Assembly: GCA_017506865.1 (NCBI GenBank)
Contig: JAFCMP010000532.1
Location: 372,001 to 436,000 of the forward strand
Length of the DNA: 64,000 bases
Source: Tribonema minus
Lineage: Eukaryota; Sar; Xanthophyceae; Tribonematales; Tribonemataceae
Direction: 5' to 3'
Positions 1 to 12,327 of this stretch are shown here, piece after piece. Every line of letters begins with the position of its first letter. Position 1 is the first letter of the stretch. The position numbers were made by a program, and so were the translations under genes. The notes beneath the pieces are model-generated. The model ran no database searches. It was not told the origin of the DNA and worked only from the letters and a program-made list of their open reading frames with translations.

Positions 1-197
1 CGAACTGTGACCGTGACAAGCATTCCAGCTGTCATCACAGGTGCTTCAACAGTTGCTCAACACATTCACACGCAACTTCAAGTCACCGACAAGCGCGGAC
101 ACCGATGCGCAACTCCGTCACACGCAAGCGGGCAAGAAGCAGCATAGCGCCAATGTAAATCACTACCTCAAAGCATGTGCTTATTAGCATGTGAACT

Positions 198-3100
198 TCA
201 ACTTTTTTGGCGCGCCGTCGACACCTCAGCGCCTCGATAGCGGTTGATGGCGGCAGCAAGCTCAAACCGCCGCGGCCGTGCAAAATCGCCTATGAATGCG
301 TTCAGCGCCAGCGCATCCAGGCCGTTGCTGTCAACCTGATCGTGCAATGAGCAGTAAAGAGCGAAGACAAGTCGGTCAATGCACGTAGTGACACGCTGCA
401 GGGGCAGCCGCAATACCAAGCGCACGTTGTCAAGAGAAGGACTTCGGATTCCGATTCCTGCAGCACAAGCAGGGTTGTAATTTACGGCACATTGAGGTAG
501 TTACCTACGCGTAAGTACGTCCGTCACTCGGTAAGACTGACTTACGGCATTTTCGGCTACGGCCAACTTCAAGCGACTGTTGTTGAAGTTCACCTTCAAC
601 ACCTTGTCAACTTCAAGGGTTTGAAACTTCAACTTGTGTTTTTTCGTGTGTTCCTCGCTACAGCGCGCCCGTCGCTGCACTAGTGTGTCTGCCGATAGCA
701 GTAAAATCAGTTACTTACTTACTTACTCTGACGTAATGTGGCGTCATTACGTCATTAACAACCCTGCCACGAGATTCCAAGAGGCAAGTACATCCGTAGA
801 GACTAGTTTTGACTCGAGCAGCCCCAGCTGACAACGAACTATGAAGTGATGTAGGACGACTAGCAGTCACCATCGCCGAGCATACATTCTGTGGACGAGT
901 GAGCTGTCACGGCCCCTGGTCCCTTTTTGGCAAGCTGGCTGCCTCACTGCTCAGCATTGTCCAGCCCCCCCCCCCCCCCCCCCCCTTTCAATGTGCTTGC
1001 CAGAATGAAATACTCTTGTCGTCTTGCTAGTTGATGAAGCTGAATGTCGCCGCAATGACATCTTCCAAATTCAGCGGTAACTATACGGCTCACATGGCGC
1101 ACAATCACCCATCGCAACTGCAGAGCATGCACACGTGTACACATCACCATGCCGCATGCGACAACCACTCTTTTTGTTGCTTTGTCAAGGCAGCCATCTG
1201 CAAACAGCACATGCAGAAGCCGCCGCAACTATCACAGCAAACCACACATGAGCGCTCTGACCTGGCTGTCGAACCAGTCCAGCACGTGCTGCATGGTGGC
1301 GCGCTGCGCCATGGGGCCGACGCTGGACGCCAGAAGGCGCATGGCGGCGCCGATGGCGCGCGTCTGGCTGGCTTCGCACAGCTGCTCCACGGGCGCCAAT
1401 TCAATGTCGACGTCGCCGTACTGAATCTTGTCCTTCCCGCGGGCCACCACCTGCGGAGGGGACGCGCAGTCGCCTCAGAGGGGTCCACAGGTGCGTCGTG
1501 ATCATGTATGCTGTACAGCAAAGGCAATGCTGTTGACTGCATACTTCACCTCTGTGGCAGTTTGAGGCACGTCTGAGGTTTACACCATGAATGCGTGGGA
1601 TCTTGATGTATATACCAGGGTTTAGATTCGTGGTTGTATATGGCGCGTTGGCGCTGGTGGGACAGCGCAGCGCGGCGTTCCGGCCAAACAGCAAGGGCGC
1701 TCGCAGGCGGACAGAGCAATACAAGCACAAAGTCTTCGATCGCAGAGGGTGACCCTGCACGTGACGTTCGAACAACGCAGCTGCAGCTGCAGCAATCTCA
1801 CAGGACAGCATCAAACCTGAGCAATACCTCCATCTAAAACGAGGCCGTCGGCACCATCCAGATGGCAGCAAGCATGGGGGAACTGGTGACACAAGCATGA
1901 ACGCAACGCGCACCTTGCCGTGCGTCGTGAAGGACGCCGCGGAGGGCGTGCGCTGCGACACCTGGCCAAACTCGGGCAGCTGTATGACGGACTTGTGGCC
2001 CAGCGACAGCGACTCTGTGACGATGGCGCGCGCCTGAGCCGTGACGTCGCGCGGAGCGTAGCAGTCCATCATCACCACCGTGTCGGCCACTGCAGCACGA
2101 AATGGCGCAAGAGACATCGGCATCGCAAGGCCGGCATTAGACACGGGTACGCATGTACTCGTGGTTTATTGCGCACACCTTGGTAAAAGGTGACACCCAC
2201 CGACTGAGGCGTGTTACGGTACATCTTGACATTGTGTCAATGGCATGCGTGCGGCTGTGTGTCATCAGACCAACGTCCGCAGGGGGAGAGTTACGTAGCG
2301 CGGCAATCGCTGGGCACGCCTGTGCAGTGCCGCCAATCACAAAGACACAAGTGGTGCAGTCAGACCCACTTGGCAGTTGAACCTGCGCGCAGCACATTTG
2401 CAGGGGCCGGCCGCTACAGCAGCCTAACCCTAATCATTATACTAACCCTACCCTAATTTCAACATGACCCTGACCCTGAGAGCAGGCAACATAATGCTGC
2501 AAGCTGCGGACGGACCAAACGCAACCGCGCCAAGCAATCGAGCACAATGCTGAAAATTGTCTGTCGCGCCACACGCAGCGTCACGAAAGCACTACACGTT
2601 TGAGGGGCTCAAGTGCCAGCAACCTTCGGAAATGCATGCGAAACGAGAAAAAGCTTGCCTTCAAAGTAGTCGCCGGCGCCGCCGATGACGAGCACTGAGG
2701 AGACGCCCTTGTCCGCATACAGCGCGCGCACCTGCAGCACCAGGCGCACCCAGCACAACGCACACAGGCAGCGAATGTCATAATTGCCATACTTGAAGTT
2801 GAATATTCTCGAAGTTGAAGAGTCAACTTGGGGGGGGGCTGATGTGCCTGTGGTCTTGCCCGCATACAGGGCGCGCACCTGCGGCAGCAGACGCACGCGG
2901 CACAACTGACGACAGGCAGCAGGTACAGTGGTGTCAGACTTCAAGTTGATGTATCGGGCTGACGTGCCGTTGGCACGGCGCATGAGCGTGAGTGCACGTG
3001 CACCGGCGGACACACGGCTGCTCTGAACAAGTGCGGGGGCTACAGCAACGAGCATTGACTTCAGGCGCGTCGTGACAGGGGCCGCTACGACGTTCTTCAC

Positions 3101-6100
3101 AGGACAGAGGGCTTTTGGCAGACGCTGGCTTGTTGTTGATGGCGCGCATACGATCAAGCACCAATGCCATCAGCCATTCACATCGAGACGAGGCTGCGTG
3201 CGAGGCAGCGCAGCCCGACAGCGCATGCGGCGCTCACTGGCACCACACGCAGCAGTTGCACAGAAGCGATGCTCAGCAGCAGGCAACCTCAAACAGCTAG
3301 CTACAAATCCAGTACGCTGCCCCGGGCGCAGAAGGCCGCATCGCGCCCGCCCGTGCGCGCGCGCGCTTGCCTTGGAGATGAACGGCGTGATGGGCTCCTT
3401 GTCGGGCGCCACGAGCGCCTGCATGCGCGCGTCCCTGATCATGAAGTTGGTCGCGCACGTGTCCTCGTCCACCATCAGGGTGTCGCAGCCGGCCTGCGCG
3501 GACGGAAGGCGGCAGCGTGCGCGCATGTGCGTGAGTGTGTGTGAGAGAGCGAGTTTGCCAGCGCAGCGCGCGCAGCTGCCAGGGTACGACGCGCCGCGGC
3601 GCAGCTGCGCCGTTGAAAAGCAACAGTGCGCAGTTGAACTTCAGTTACGCACAAGACACTGGGCATCATCGCAGCGACAGCAGATGCAGGCGCACGCCCT
3701 ACTGTACCACCATCCCGCAGTTGAACTTCGATCCTGCAGTGACTGCATGGCGGCAACGATCAGCAACCATGCTCTAGCTCCAGCGCCTGGGCACAACCGT
3801 ATCATGACAGCAAAGGACGGCAGCGACGCCCGACTGTACCGACGATCTAAAGTTGAACACAAGTAGCGCAGTGGCACACCGCATCACGGCAGCGAAAGAT
3901 GCGAGCGCACACCCTACTATACATACTTACATACCTCCAGCGCCTCCATGATGGACGCGGCCTGGCTGGTGCTGCCCGATGCATCGGCCGTGGTGAACGC
4001 GCCCGTGCTGCGGCCGAACGGCAGGTTGTCGATGAAGGGCGAGATGTCAACGCCGCACACGCTGCGCCCGTCCTCCGCGCGCACCTTCACGGCGCCGGAC
4101 TGCGCGGCGAACGCGTTGCAGCGCTCAGCAATTAGTGTGGCAGCGCTCCGTGTTGTGGCGCTCATCGGCGTCTGACGATCGCAGTCGTCATTCACGCACC
4201 GCAGCAACGGGCAGCAACGGGCGATGACGTACGGGGTGCCTCCCCCCCCCCTCCTCTGCGCGGGGTTTTGCAACTCGCGCTGACACAGCAGCGCTCAGCA
4301 TCTGAGACTTGAAGAGATGGAGAACTCCGAGGGGGCACTACTGGGAGGGGGTAGCCCCCCAATGCAATTGCGGTGGCAGCGCTCAGCGACTGGCGATTGA
4401 CGTTGCAATGCTCAGCAACTGGCCATTGCGGATGTATGACAAATGCCGTGGCCGCCGCTGCGTGCGCCTTCATGTACCCGGGGGCACGATAACATTGAGA
4501 GCTCGCATGACTCGGAGGCTGAAGTTGAAGCAATTGATGACTTCAAGGGCCGGGCGCACACGCACGCGGGGGCATTGCCACGGTTGCCTGGGCATCATGC
4601 ATGCATTGCCTGCAGCGCTTGCGCAACGTGCACACCCTCGGTCTCCCACGATGTTGTAGACTCTGAATAATGCAGGAACACGTCCCTGCGCATTGATACG
4701 TACCCGCACAGTGACAAACTCACGCCCGTCGCCCGGAATGTGGTTGTACACGCCAACTTCCAGCGCCTGCGCAAACAGAGGGATGGGGAGGGGCAAGGCT
4801 TGTGATGTGTAACCATGTCATCAGCACACTGCACACGCCATTCGATATTGTTGTCATGATCATGAGCATGGCGCAGAGAGCAGTCTCTGATGTGATGAGT
4901 GGTCGCAACTGAGTTATCATGGCATAAGGGCGCCGTAACACGCGCGCTCTGTGGGCCAGACAAGCAAAATGTCGGCGCGCAGTTGGGTGGCAAGACTGGC
5001 AAGCTCAAGTTCAAGTTCGATGCAAATCTGCAACGAGCCCAAATCGCGCCCCAGGGCTGCACGCTTACATCCAAAGCAAGCACAGCAGTCGTGCCTTTTG
5101 CGATCAAGACCTTTGCCAGCGCGCGCACACCACGGCCGCAGCGAGAGGCGGCGCGCACAGACTCTCACCCAGCGATGCCGCCGTCATCGATGCAGCAGCG
5201 TTCAGGCGCAAACCCACCTGCAGCAGCGTGCTCTTGCCGTGGAAGCCGCCGCCGACGACGAGCGTGACGCCGGGCGGTATGCGCATGCCCGTCACCGCTC
5301 TGCCGCTCGGCAGCGCGTACGACACTTCAAGCTCCGGCGGCGACTGGAAGCGCACCACCGACGCGCCCTCCATGGGCCTGCGTGCGCGGGGTGTGGCAGT
5401 GGGGTGGGTATGTAGGTATGCATTGTCAGTGCGCGGTCCTGCGGTGGTGCTTGCGCACATACATATGACGTGTTGGCACGAGGGAAAGCCGGGACATCAG
5501 GCAGCTGGAGTAGGCAGGACGTGAAGATCCGGCAGGTGCACACATTCAGCGGCCCAGCGCAATTAACATGCCCCATGCACGCAGACAGTGCATGCAAAGG
5601 CAGATGGTTCATGAATGGGGAGATCCCATTCACGGGCCACATAGAATTGAGTGGGAGCACGCAGCATAGTGCACTTGCAAACAATGCGTACGTGGAACCT
5701 GCCAGGCGCAGATCGAGGCAGTGCCCGCCAACCACCAATTGTGTGTGTGGATTTCGAGCAAAGTGGCCGTACATGGGCGCTGAGTGCTGTGTCATGGCAT
5801 TAAAACACTTCTGCCACGACGCTCTACTGCACGGAGACCATTGCCCTGCCGAACGAAACCCTCCTGGAATTGCTGAACAGTCCTCGTGCGCCATCATTTG
5901 GTCATGTTCTGCAGCAGCTGCATCGCTGCACTCTGCGCTGTGAGGTTCATTACTGGTTGCACTGGCTGCAATCGCCCCCTTCCAATGGCTGCATGACCTT
6001 CCACGTGCTGCCGCGCACGGTCCGACTGCATGCGGCAGAAATGCGGCACCGACCTGTCGCTGTTGCCGCTCTCCCTGGGCAGCACGGCGCCATTGGCCAC

Positions 6101-9100
6101 GAAACCCACGTCCCCCTTGGCCGTGACAGCGCTGCGCAGAGCCTCCTGGTCCTCCGCGCTGACAATGTGTTCCCGTAGCGCCGCGGCGTCCAATGCGCTG
6201 TAGCAGAGACTGCGGGGCACAGTGTGATTTGCACAGCAGGGCTTGAGAGGCGATCGTGAGCGGTCACTCGACGGTGGCTCACTTGGAGTTGAAGATTGGG
6301 TGCTCGCGGGGTCTGTTTGACGCGCAGCTTCCTTGAAGTTCAACGCGCGTCTCTGTCAGGGGTGCATGAACACATGCGGCAATTGTGCGCGTTCCACAGC
6401 TGCTGCTGGGTTGGATTGCAGCCCCTGCTGTTGATCTGAGAGTCAGTCAGCCTGGTTTCAATACGCATGGCATGCAGTTACGTCAAGCTGTTGAGCGTCA
6501 CCAGCAGTTGGCACACTTATGTAGCCATCGCAATCATGGTAAACAAACTTGCTGGCAGCACGCAGGTGCTCAAAGGGGGGGCAACATTGCCATGCATTAT
6601 TCAGCAAAGCGCGCTTGAGCTCATCAATTTGTGAGTGGACATACCCAATGTACCTAAAGTGTGCAATGATTGCATGCCAACATGGCAGAGTGTGTAGTGC
6701 CAATGTGGACGGAACAGAACTCAAAACCCACTGGTGAGCCATTAGCATGGCCGCCATCTGTTCAAATGCAATGCAGTGCAGCCCGCGCACGTGGCCGTCA
6801 GTTTCAGCGCGTAACCGCCGTAACCGCCCCAGCGCACCATCACCAGCACCTCCGCATTACTACACACAGTCTCACTTGTCCGCCACCAGCTTCGACACCA
6901 TCGCCCCCAGCATCTCCATATATGAATTCTTCTATAGCGCATCGCTAGCACACTGCATCAGCACACGCTCTGACCTGGCCGCCCCCAGCTTCGGTGCCGT
7001 CGCCTCGCGCATCTCCATTACGCTCTCACAGCGCATCACCAGCACGCTACATCAGCACACGCGCTCACCCGTGGCCGCCATCAGCTTCGGCACCGTTGCG
7101 CGTAGCATGTATACATCCTTCTACAGCGCATCAGCAGCACCACTACCTCAGCAGCACGCGTTCTCTCACACCTGGCCGCCACAAGCTTCGGCACTGCCGC
7201 ACCCTGCGTCTCCATTCTACTTGTACAACGCAGCACCAGCACAAGCTCTCACCTGGCCGCCACGAGCTTCGGCACCGTCGCCCCCAGGATCTCCGCCGCC
7301 CACGTTCCGCAGATGGTGCGCCCCCGCGCCGGCAGCGCCACGGTGAAGCGCGCCTGCACGCCGCCGTCCGGCAGCAGCTGCACGCTCGTCCGCTCCAGCA
7401 CGTGCTGCCCGGGCTTGTCCATTGTGATCTCGCCGCCCTGAGAGCGCGCACGCAGCAGCAGCGACGGAGCACGCGGCAGCGCTCAGTACCCCGCGCTCAG
7501 GGGCGTGCGATGGGGACAAAGTGCCGCATCGGCAGCAGCAGCGGCGGAGCGCATGTGGCAGCGCTCAGTATCCACGCCAGACGCGTGAGATTTGGGTTAA
7601 AGGGTGCCGCGGCGGCGGCGAGGCAGCGCGCGCTGCCTGGAACACTGGGGCGACGCGCAGCTGAATGAGCAGCACGCGGCAGGATGCGCTGTTCGCGTCT
7701 CGTGAGAGGCATACGGTACTCGGAGGCAACGGCAAACTTTGAAGCAGCTTCTGCCGAATGCACGCCTTCGCTCAGGATTCGCCTGCGCGCTCGCATCGAT
7801 GGATGCAGCACTGCTGCATATGTGCGCTGAGCGCTGCTGCAAAGCCTGTTGAGCGCTGCTGTAAGGCGCGCGAGTCAGCACGTCCAGTCACGCGAAACGA
7901 CCGCACGGCACGCACACCACTCCTTCCCCAAACCTTTACATCGGGCGCGTCGTCCGTGCCCCAGCACGTCACCATTTCCAAAATGTTCTTCCGCACACGC
8001 CGCGCGCAGCGCCATTAGGCACGTCCCCATATTCCGACACGTTCTCCCGCACGCGACGTGCGCAACGCGCGCCTTGGTGCCTGACCACCCGCCAGTCTCG
8101 CGCCGCTGGTCCGCACCAAACCTCAACATTGGGCACGCCACCAGTTCCACTTCCTACTTCCCCACAAGCCGCGCGCAACGCGCACCTTGGTGCCCGACCA
8201 CCCGCCGCTCTCGCGCCGCTGGTCGGCGCCCGCGGCGTGCGCGGCGCGCCAGAATGCGCGCGTGAGGAAGTCGCACAGCGCGATCGCGCGCACGCGGCTG
8301 GAGCGCGCTTCCTGCGGGAAGCCCGCGGCCGCGGCGGGGAGCGTGACGTGGAAGCGCGAGGGGGCCGCAAAGGGGTCCGCCTGGAGGTAAGGGAAGGGGG
8401 GGGGGTCATGGTGTGCAGGGAGGGGGGCTTGCCGAGTGAGGGTGCTGGCATGCTGGCATGGGGGGGGTGCGAGCGTGCTGCTATGGGGCGGTGTCGTGAC
8501 GCGCGATGACGCGGCGGCGGCGGCAGCGTCTGCAAAGAGCAGAGTGGGCCTGTGGGGTGGGCAACAGACATGCGCCCAGCTCTGCGTAATGCCAGGGGCA
8601 TGTGCATATGCAGACATCCTTCGTCGTGCGCACCAGCCAGCTGGTGTGCACATTCAGGCATCGTTTCCAGCAAGCTGCGCAGAGCAGCCGCCCTGGCCAC
8701 TAGGGTCAACCCCCCGCTTTCACAGAGCTGGCGTGACACGAGCTCGGGACGCTTGCAACCGGGCGCAACGCCCCCCCCGCACACCTGAACCTTGTCGACG
8801 GCCAGGGCGAAGGGGACGCCGCCCGCCGCGCCCCCGTCAAAGGCGAAGGTGCCCTCGATGTCGTGGTACGCTCCGTACGGGCGGTTGTCTATGCGCCTCA
8901 GCGTGTCCACCAGGTCGTGCGACGTGCCGCGGCGCGCGGTGCACTTGGACGGCGCCGCGCCGCTGAAGTCGCCTCCACCGCCGCCGCCGCCGCTGGCGCC
9001 TGTGCTGGGCCGCGAGTCGTCGCCTGCGCATGTGGGTGTGGTGCGGCGGCGTAGGGGTGGGCTGAGGGAGGGATTTGGGAGGTTGCGTCAGCGTTTTGCT

Positions 9101-10074
9101 GCTCGTGTGGCAGGTGTTTGAGCGTGAATGGGCTGATGTGTGTGAATTTGATCGCAGAGCGTTTGGCATGCCTCTTGCTCTCAGCTGTTGCAATCACTGC
9201 CCATGTCATTATCGCCTGATCACCGGTGCTAGTGCGCCTACGGATGTTGTCGCCAATGCGAGTCAGTACACAAGGCCATGCACAACGTGGGCCCACAAGA
9301 ATTGATCTGCAGCGCACATAGAGTGTGTAATGTTTATGAGCTCACGGGCAGTGAAAAGAAGCTTGGGCCAGTCAGTGCATGCATTGCGAGTGAAAGGCTG
9401 TACTGAGGGAAACGGGGTCATGATAAGGTGTGCTGCATGGTGGTTGTCAGCTTCATCTTGCTGCCTGCGTTTGACCACCTGTTACAGCTGAGGAAAGCTG
9501 GCTAGTACAGTGCTGTACCCATACCCTGCACTTCTCATCGCCAAATAAGTTGAAGTTGAAGTTGTATTTTAGCACTCGTGTGCTTGCATTAGTGGCACCT
9601 TCAGCGAGCTGTGGGGTCTGATGATTTGTTACTGGACATCCCGTTTTCAAAGTCGTCCTTCAGGTCAGCAGAGCATTTGATATTGGTGCCAATCAAAGCA
9701 AGTGTGCAGGAACCTGGTGGCGATCGCGGTCGCTTCCCACCTCTGCCGCCGCCTCCGCCTGCCCCGCCGCCAGCAAAGTCACCTCCGCCGCCGCGACCTG
9801 CTCCTCTGCCACCACGCCCTCCGCCATACTTGTTTTTGTAGTATTCGCCTTTTGATGCAGCAGAGAGGTGGAGGCCGTGAGCAAACCCCGACGACTGCTG
9901 CTGGCAAAATGCTGCACATGATCTGCTGATGCTGCTGCTCCGCTGAGCGACCAGGCAGGCAGTAAACCCTCTGAATGTGCTCAGAAGAACTACCGCTGAT
10001 GGTGTTGATGCAGCAGTTGCCAGCTTGAGCGAACACATCATTAGCAGCGGCGGTATCCTCAAGATCCACAACAT
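198..10074 (-). CDS. Predicted ATPase of the ABC class (PF09818 type) with an RGG-rich N-terminus
   Basis: Thirteen exons join in phase: 9714-10074, 8785-9023, 8186-8380, 7253-7437, 6054-6209, 5218-5377, 4704-4766, 3935-4099, 3371-3493, 2659-2731, 1914-2089, 1262-1450 and 198-335, giving about 740 residues. The product follows the bacterial/archaeal ABC-class ATPase family along its whole length. Exon 6 carries the Walker A GGGFHGKST. Exon 8 carries the signature-like SGSTSQAA. Exon 9 carries the Walker B LMVDEDT. The last exon ends in the family motif ARPRRFELAAAINR. Exon 1 adds a Gly/Arg (RGG) stretch after EYYKNKYGG, suggesting RNA binding; the cellular role of the family is not known. The introns after exons 9 and 10 start with GC rather than GT. 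The start is the least certain part: I used the in-frame ATG at 10074, which gives a hydrophobic, Ser/Arg-rich leader that could be an organelle targeting peptide; a spliced upstream start is possible. Confidence 0.9.
450..830 (+). repeat. Dispersed repeat family R1, copy in the last intron of the ABC-class ATPase
   Basis: Two stretches match sequence at 56690-57470 in reverse orientation and in the same order. One is GGCACATTGAGGTAGTT with a following tacgtccgtcact element (about 490-535). The other is the ttacttacttactctgacgtaatg block (about 708-735), followed by gtcattacgtcattaacaac. The second block also recurs near 39180-39235. The copy sits wholly inside the 336-1261 intron. No coding capacity is clear; the type of element is unknown. 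Confidence 0.55.
965..986. repeat. C22 homopolymer tract in an intron
   Basis: Twenty-two consecutive C on the plus strand (a G-run in the minus-strand transcript) within the last intron of the ABC-class ATPase gene. Other long G/C runs in the window are G20 at 16449-16468, G15 at 23800-23814, C11 at 24362-24372 and G18 at 60256-60273. Confidence 0.95.
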
Positions 10075-10605
10075 GAACGTCAAAATTGCTTACCGCGCCC
10101 TCCCCCTCGTCCCCTGCCGCCCATGCTTGTCAGATAGCGTCGATTATCTCACGATGCAGAGCGGAGAAAGCGTCCTGAAGCTTCGCTCACACACAATCCT
10201 GGCCAGCTCGGATTGATGATCACGCTGTTGAAGTTTTGTATTACTATTAACGGTATTATGGTTTCCTGTAGTACCAAAGCGAGCTAATAAGCGCTTCTTC
10301 TGCTGCCATGTCCAGAAACCAGGAAGGAGGCCCACGCACGGTTTCTTACGTACAGGTGAGGCTATAATCCTTTGTTGCTTCATCGCTGCAGCTACAGCCC
10401 ATCTGGCTATCCCGCTGTGGTCGCCACATTGTCTGCTCCTTGCACAGTGTCAGATCAAGATCACACCTGGGTTGATGCATGCTGTGGAAGCGCTCATGCC
10501 CGAGCTGTCTCAAGAGCCACAGCTGCGGTACCGTTTTCCTCCGTCCCTGCCTGTCATCGACAATTTTCTTCCCACGATGTCTGCCAAGCTCGCAGGGATA
10601 GTACC
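10075..10605. promoter_or_regulatory. Divergent intergenic region between the ATPase and the IF1-like gene
   Basis: The 531 bp between the proposed starts of two head-to-head genes must hold both promoters. No TATA-like core is convincing. A GTTGAAGTTTTG element (around 10228) belongs to the GTTGAAG/CTTCAAC motif family scattered over the window. Its limits depend on the two inferred start codons. Confidence 0.4.
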
Positions 10606-12266
10606 ATGGCGCTCAGGCTTGCAGCACTGCGTGTTGGGCAGGTGTCCAGCGCAGCTTTGAGGACCCCCGCTATCGCGATATCGACCCGTGCGATGAACGG
10701 CTATATCTCTTTCAACGAGAGGGAGAAGGGAGAGGAGCTGGTACACATCCGCCAGCAGGTGAGTTGGCCGATTTGAGACGACATATGATTCGGTCGCGAG
10801 AAGCTGTCAATTAGTCACGAGATAAACGTAATGAATGAATGCCCGCATTCAAAAAATGTACAGGCAAGTAAGTTTCAATCGCTTATCAGACGGACATCTC
10901 CTTACTTCCATGGTGCATGCAGCACCAATTTGGTGGGCGGTAAAGCCCTCCCTTTCTGCACTAGCACTTCCAATCGCTTTCAGACTTCAGAAGCAGCTTC
11001 TTTTCAGTTAAAAATACTGCAGCGGTGTGGAACGTTGCAGTTTTTCAAAGTGGAGGAGCGGCAGATTGAACCTCTGTTGCAGAGTATGTTTGCCTTCAGG
11101 GTCACATGGTGCTGCGCGTGCAAAGCGAGAAGTGAATTTATTTTTTAGGCAAACTTTGGTGATGCGCAGGACATGTTCTGCTGACATTGCACGATATGCA
11201 ACATTTGCGACCTGTTTCAGACACCGCCAAAAATTATGGCGCACCTACATGTCAATGTCTATGAAACGTCTGTATGATTATACTGCATTATTCTATGAGG
11301 GGCTGTGGGAATGCCATTTCATCACTTGGCAATCGAATGCACTCCCACATCCACATACTTCTGTCGCTAGCAGTATGCACCCGGTGCACAATGTATCACG
11401 CCCCTGCCTACCCGCCTATGATTCCTCAACGTAACCGTTGCACACACAAAGGAATCAATATTCCGCAAATCTACCTAGTCCCGCCCCACACATAGCCCTG
11501 CTGTACGCAGCCCACCTCCGTGCACACTCTATCTGAACATTGAATACTTCAGAAGTTGCAGAAGAGGTCATTGCGAAGGGCGCAAAACTGGCTATGATGT
11601 GACTCAGCCATGACGTATGGGGGGCACACGGCGCTAAACACTGATGCTGGCGAGGCAGGGATTGTCGCTAAGCAAAAGCTCATCTCCCCGTAGATGCAAA
11701 CTCTCGTTTTTGTTTTCAATCAGCACCGATTGCTGTTGCCTATGAGCCAGTAGATTTGACGGGCGCAGTCAGGACCTACCAATGTAGCTCGTCCGTTGTG
11801 TTGATGCACTTCCGCATGCGCACTTATCTGCACTGCACAGTCTTGACTTAGTATGCAGTGGTTGCAGTACCGCGTTGCTGAGGTGTGCTCGAAGTGGTCA
11901 CGGTAGCGTCTGCTAAGGTGGGACAGGGAGAGCGTATGTTTGTAAGAAGTGATCATTGCCCCACACAGCCGAGACCTGTGCTGCCAACATAGCTGCCATG
12001 TTGTGCTCTTGTTGCGCGCCTCCGCATATCAAGACGACGCAAGCGCGCACAAACTTGACTCAGCAGTGCGCCAGGTGCGGCACCACTTGCTGAGCATCCG
12101 CTGCGCGCGCCCCCCGCTGCCCCCGCGCCCGCAGGAGAAGGAGCTCCTGCTGAAGCTCAGGCAGAACAAGAAGATCGCAAACGTCGAGCTCAAGGAGCTG
12201 CTGGGGCCACACCAGCTGCCGGACGACGTCCTGGAGAAGTTGATAGAGTGGAAGTTCAAGCAGTAG
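10606..12266 (+). CDS. Mitochondrial ATPase inhibitor (IF1)-like small protein
   Basis: Two exons, 10606-10758 and 12135-12266, join in phase 0 at CAG|GTGAGT and GCAG|GAG to give 94 residues. The first 30 residues (MALRLAALRVGQVSS...) are rich in Arg, Ala and Ser without acidic residues, as in a mitochondrial presequence. The rest is short, charged and helical: FNEREKGEELVHIRQQ runs into EKELLLKLRQNKK. This resembles the IF1 core, where a conserved E-rich helix is followed by a KELL..L segment. IF1 blocks ATP hydrolysis by F1-ATPase when the matrix becomes acidic. The match is by size, presequence and helix pattern only, so another small matrix protein is possible. The 1376-bp intron could hide a further small exon, although none is needed for the frame. 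A telomere-like hairpin lies 16 bp after the stop. Confidence 0.5.
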
Positions 12267-12282
12267 GCGACGCTCCCATGTA

Positions 12283-12327
12283 GCTAGGGTTAGGGCTAGG
12301 GTGAGGGTTACTAACCCTAACCCTAAG
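12283..12327. repeat. Inverted telomere-like repeat (TTAGGG/CCCTAA) downstream of the IF1-like gene
   Basis: ctagggttagggctaggg is followed within about 10 bases by taaccctaaccctaag, so the two arms can pair over about 15 bp. It could act as a 3'-end hairpin of the preceding gene or be an interstitial telomeric scar. Looser CCCTAA-type tracts occur at 2424-2457, 14940-14975, 18590-18620 and 20127-20145. Confidence 0.8.
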
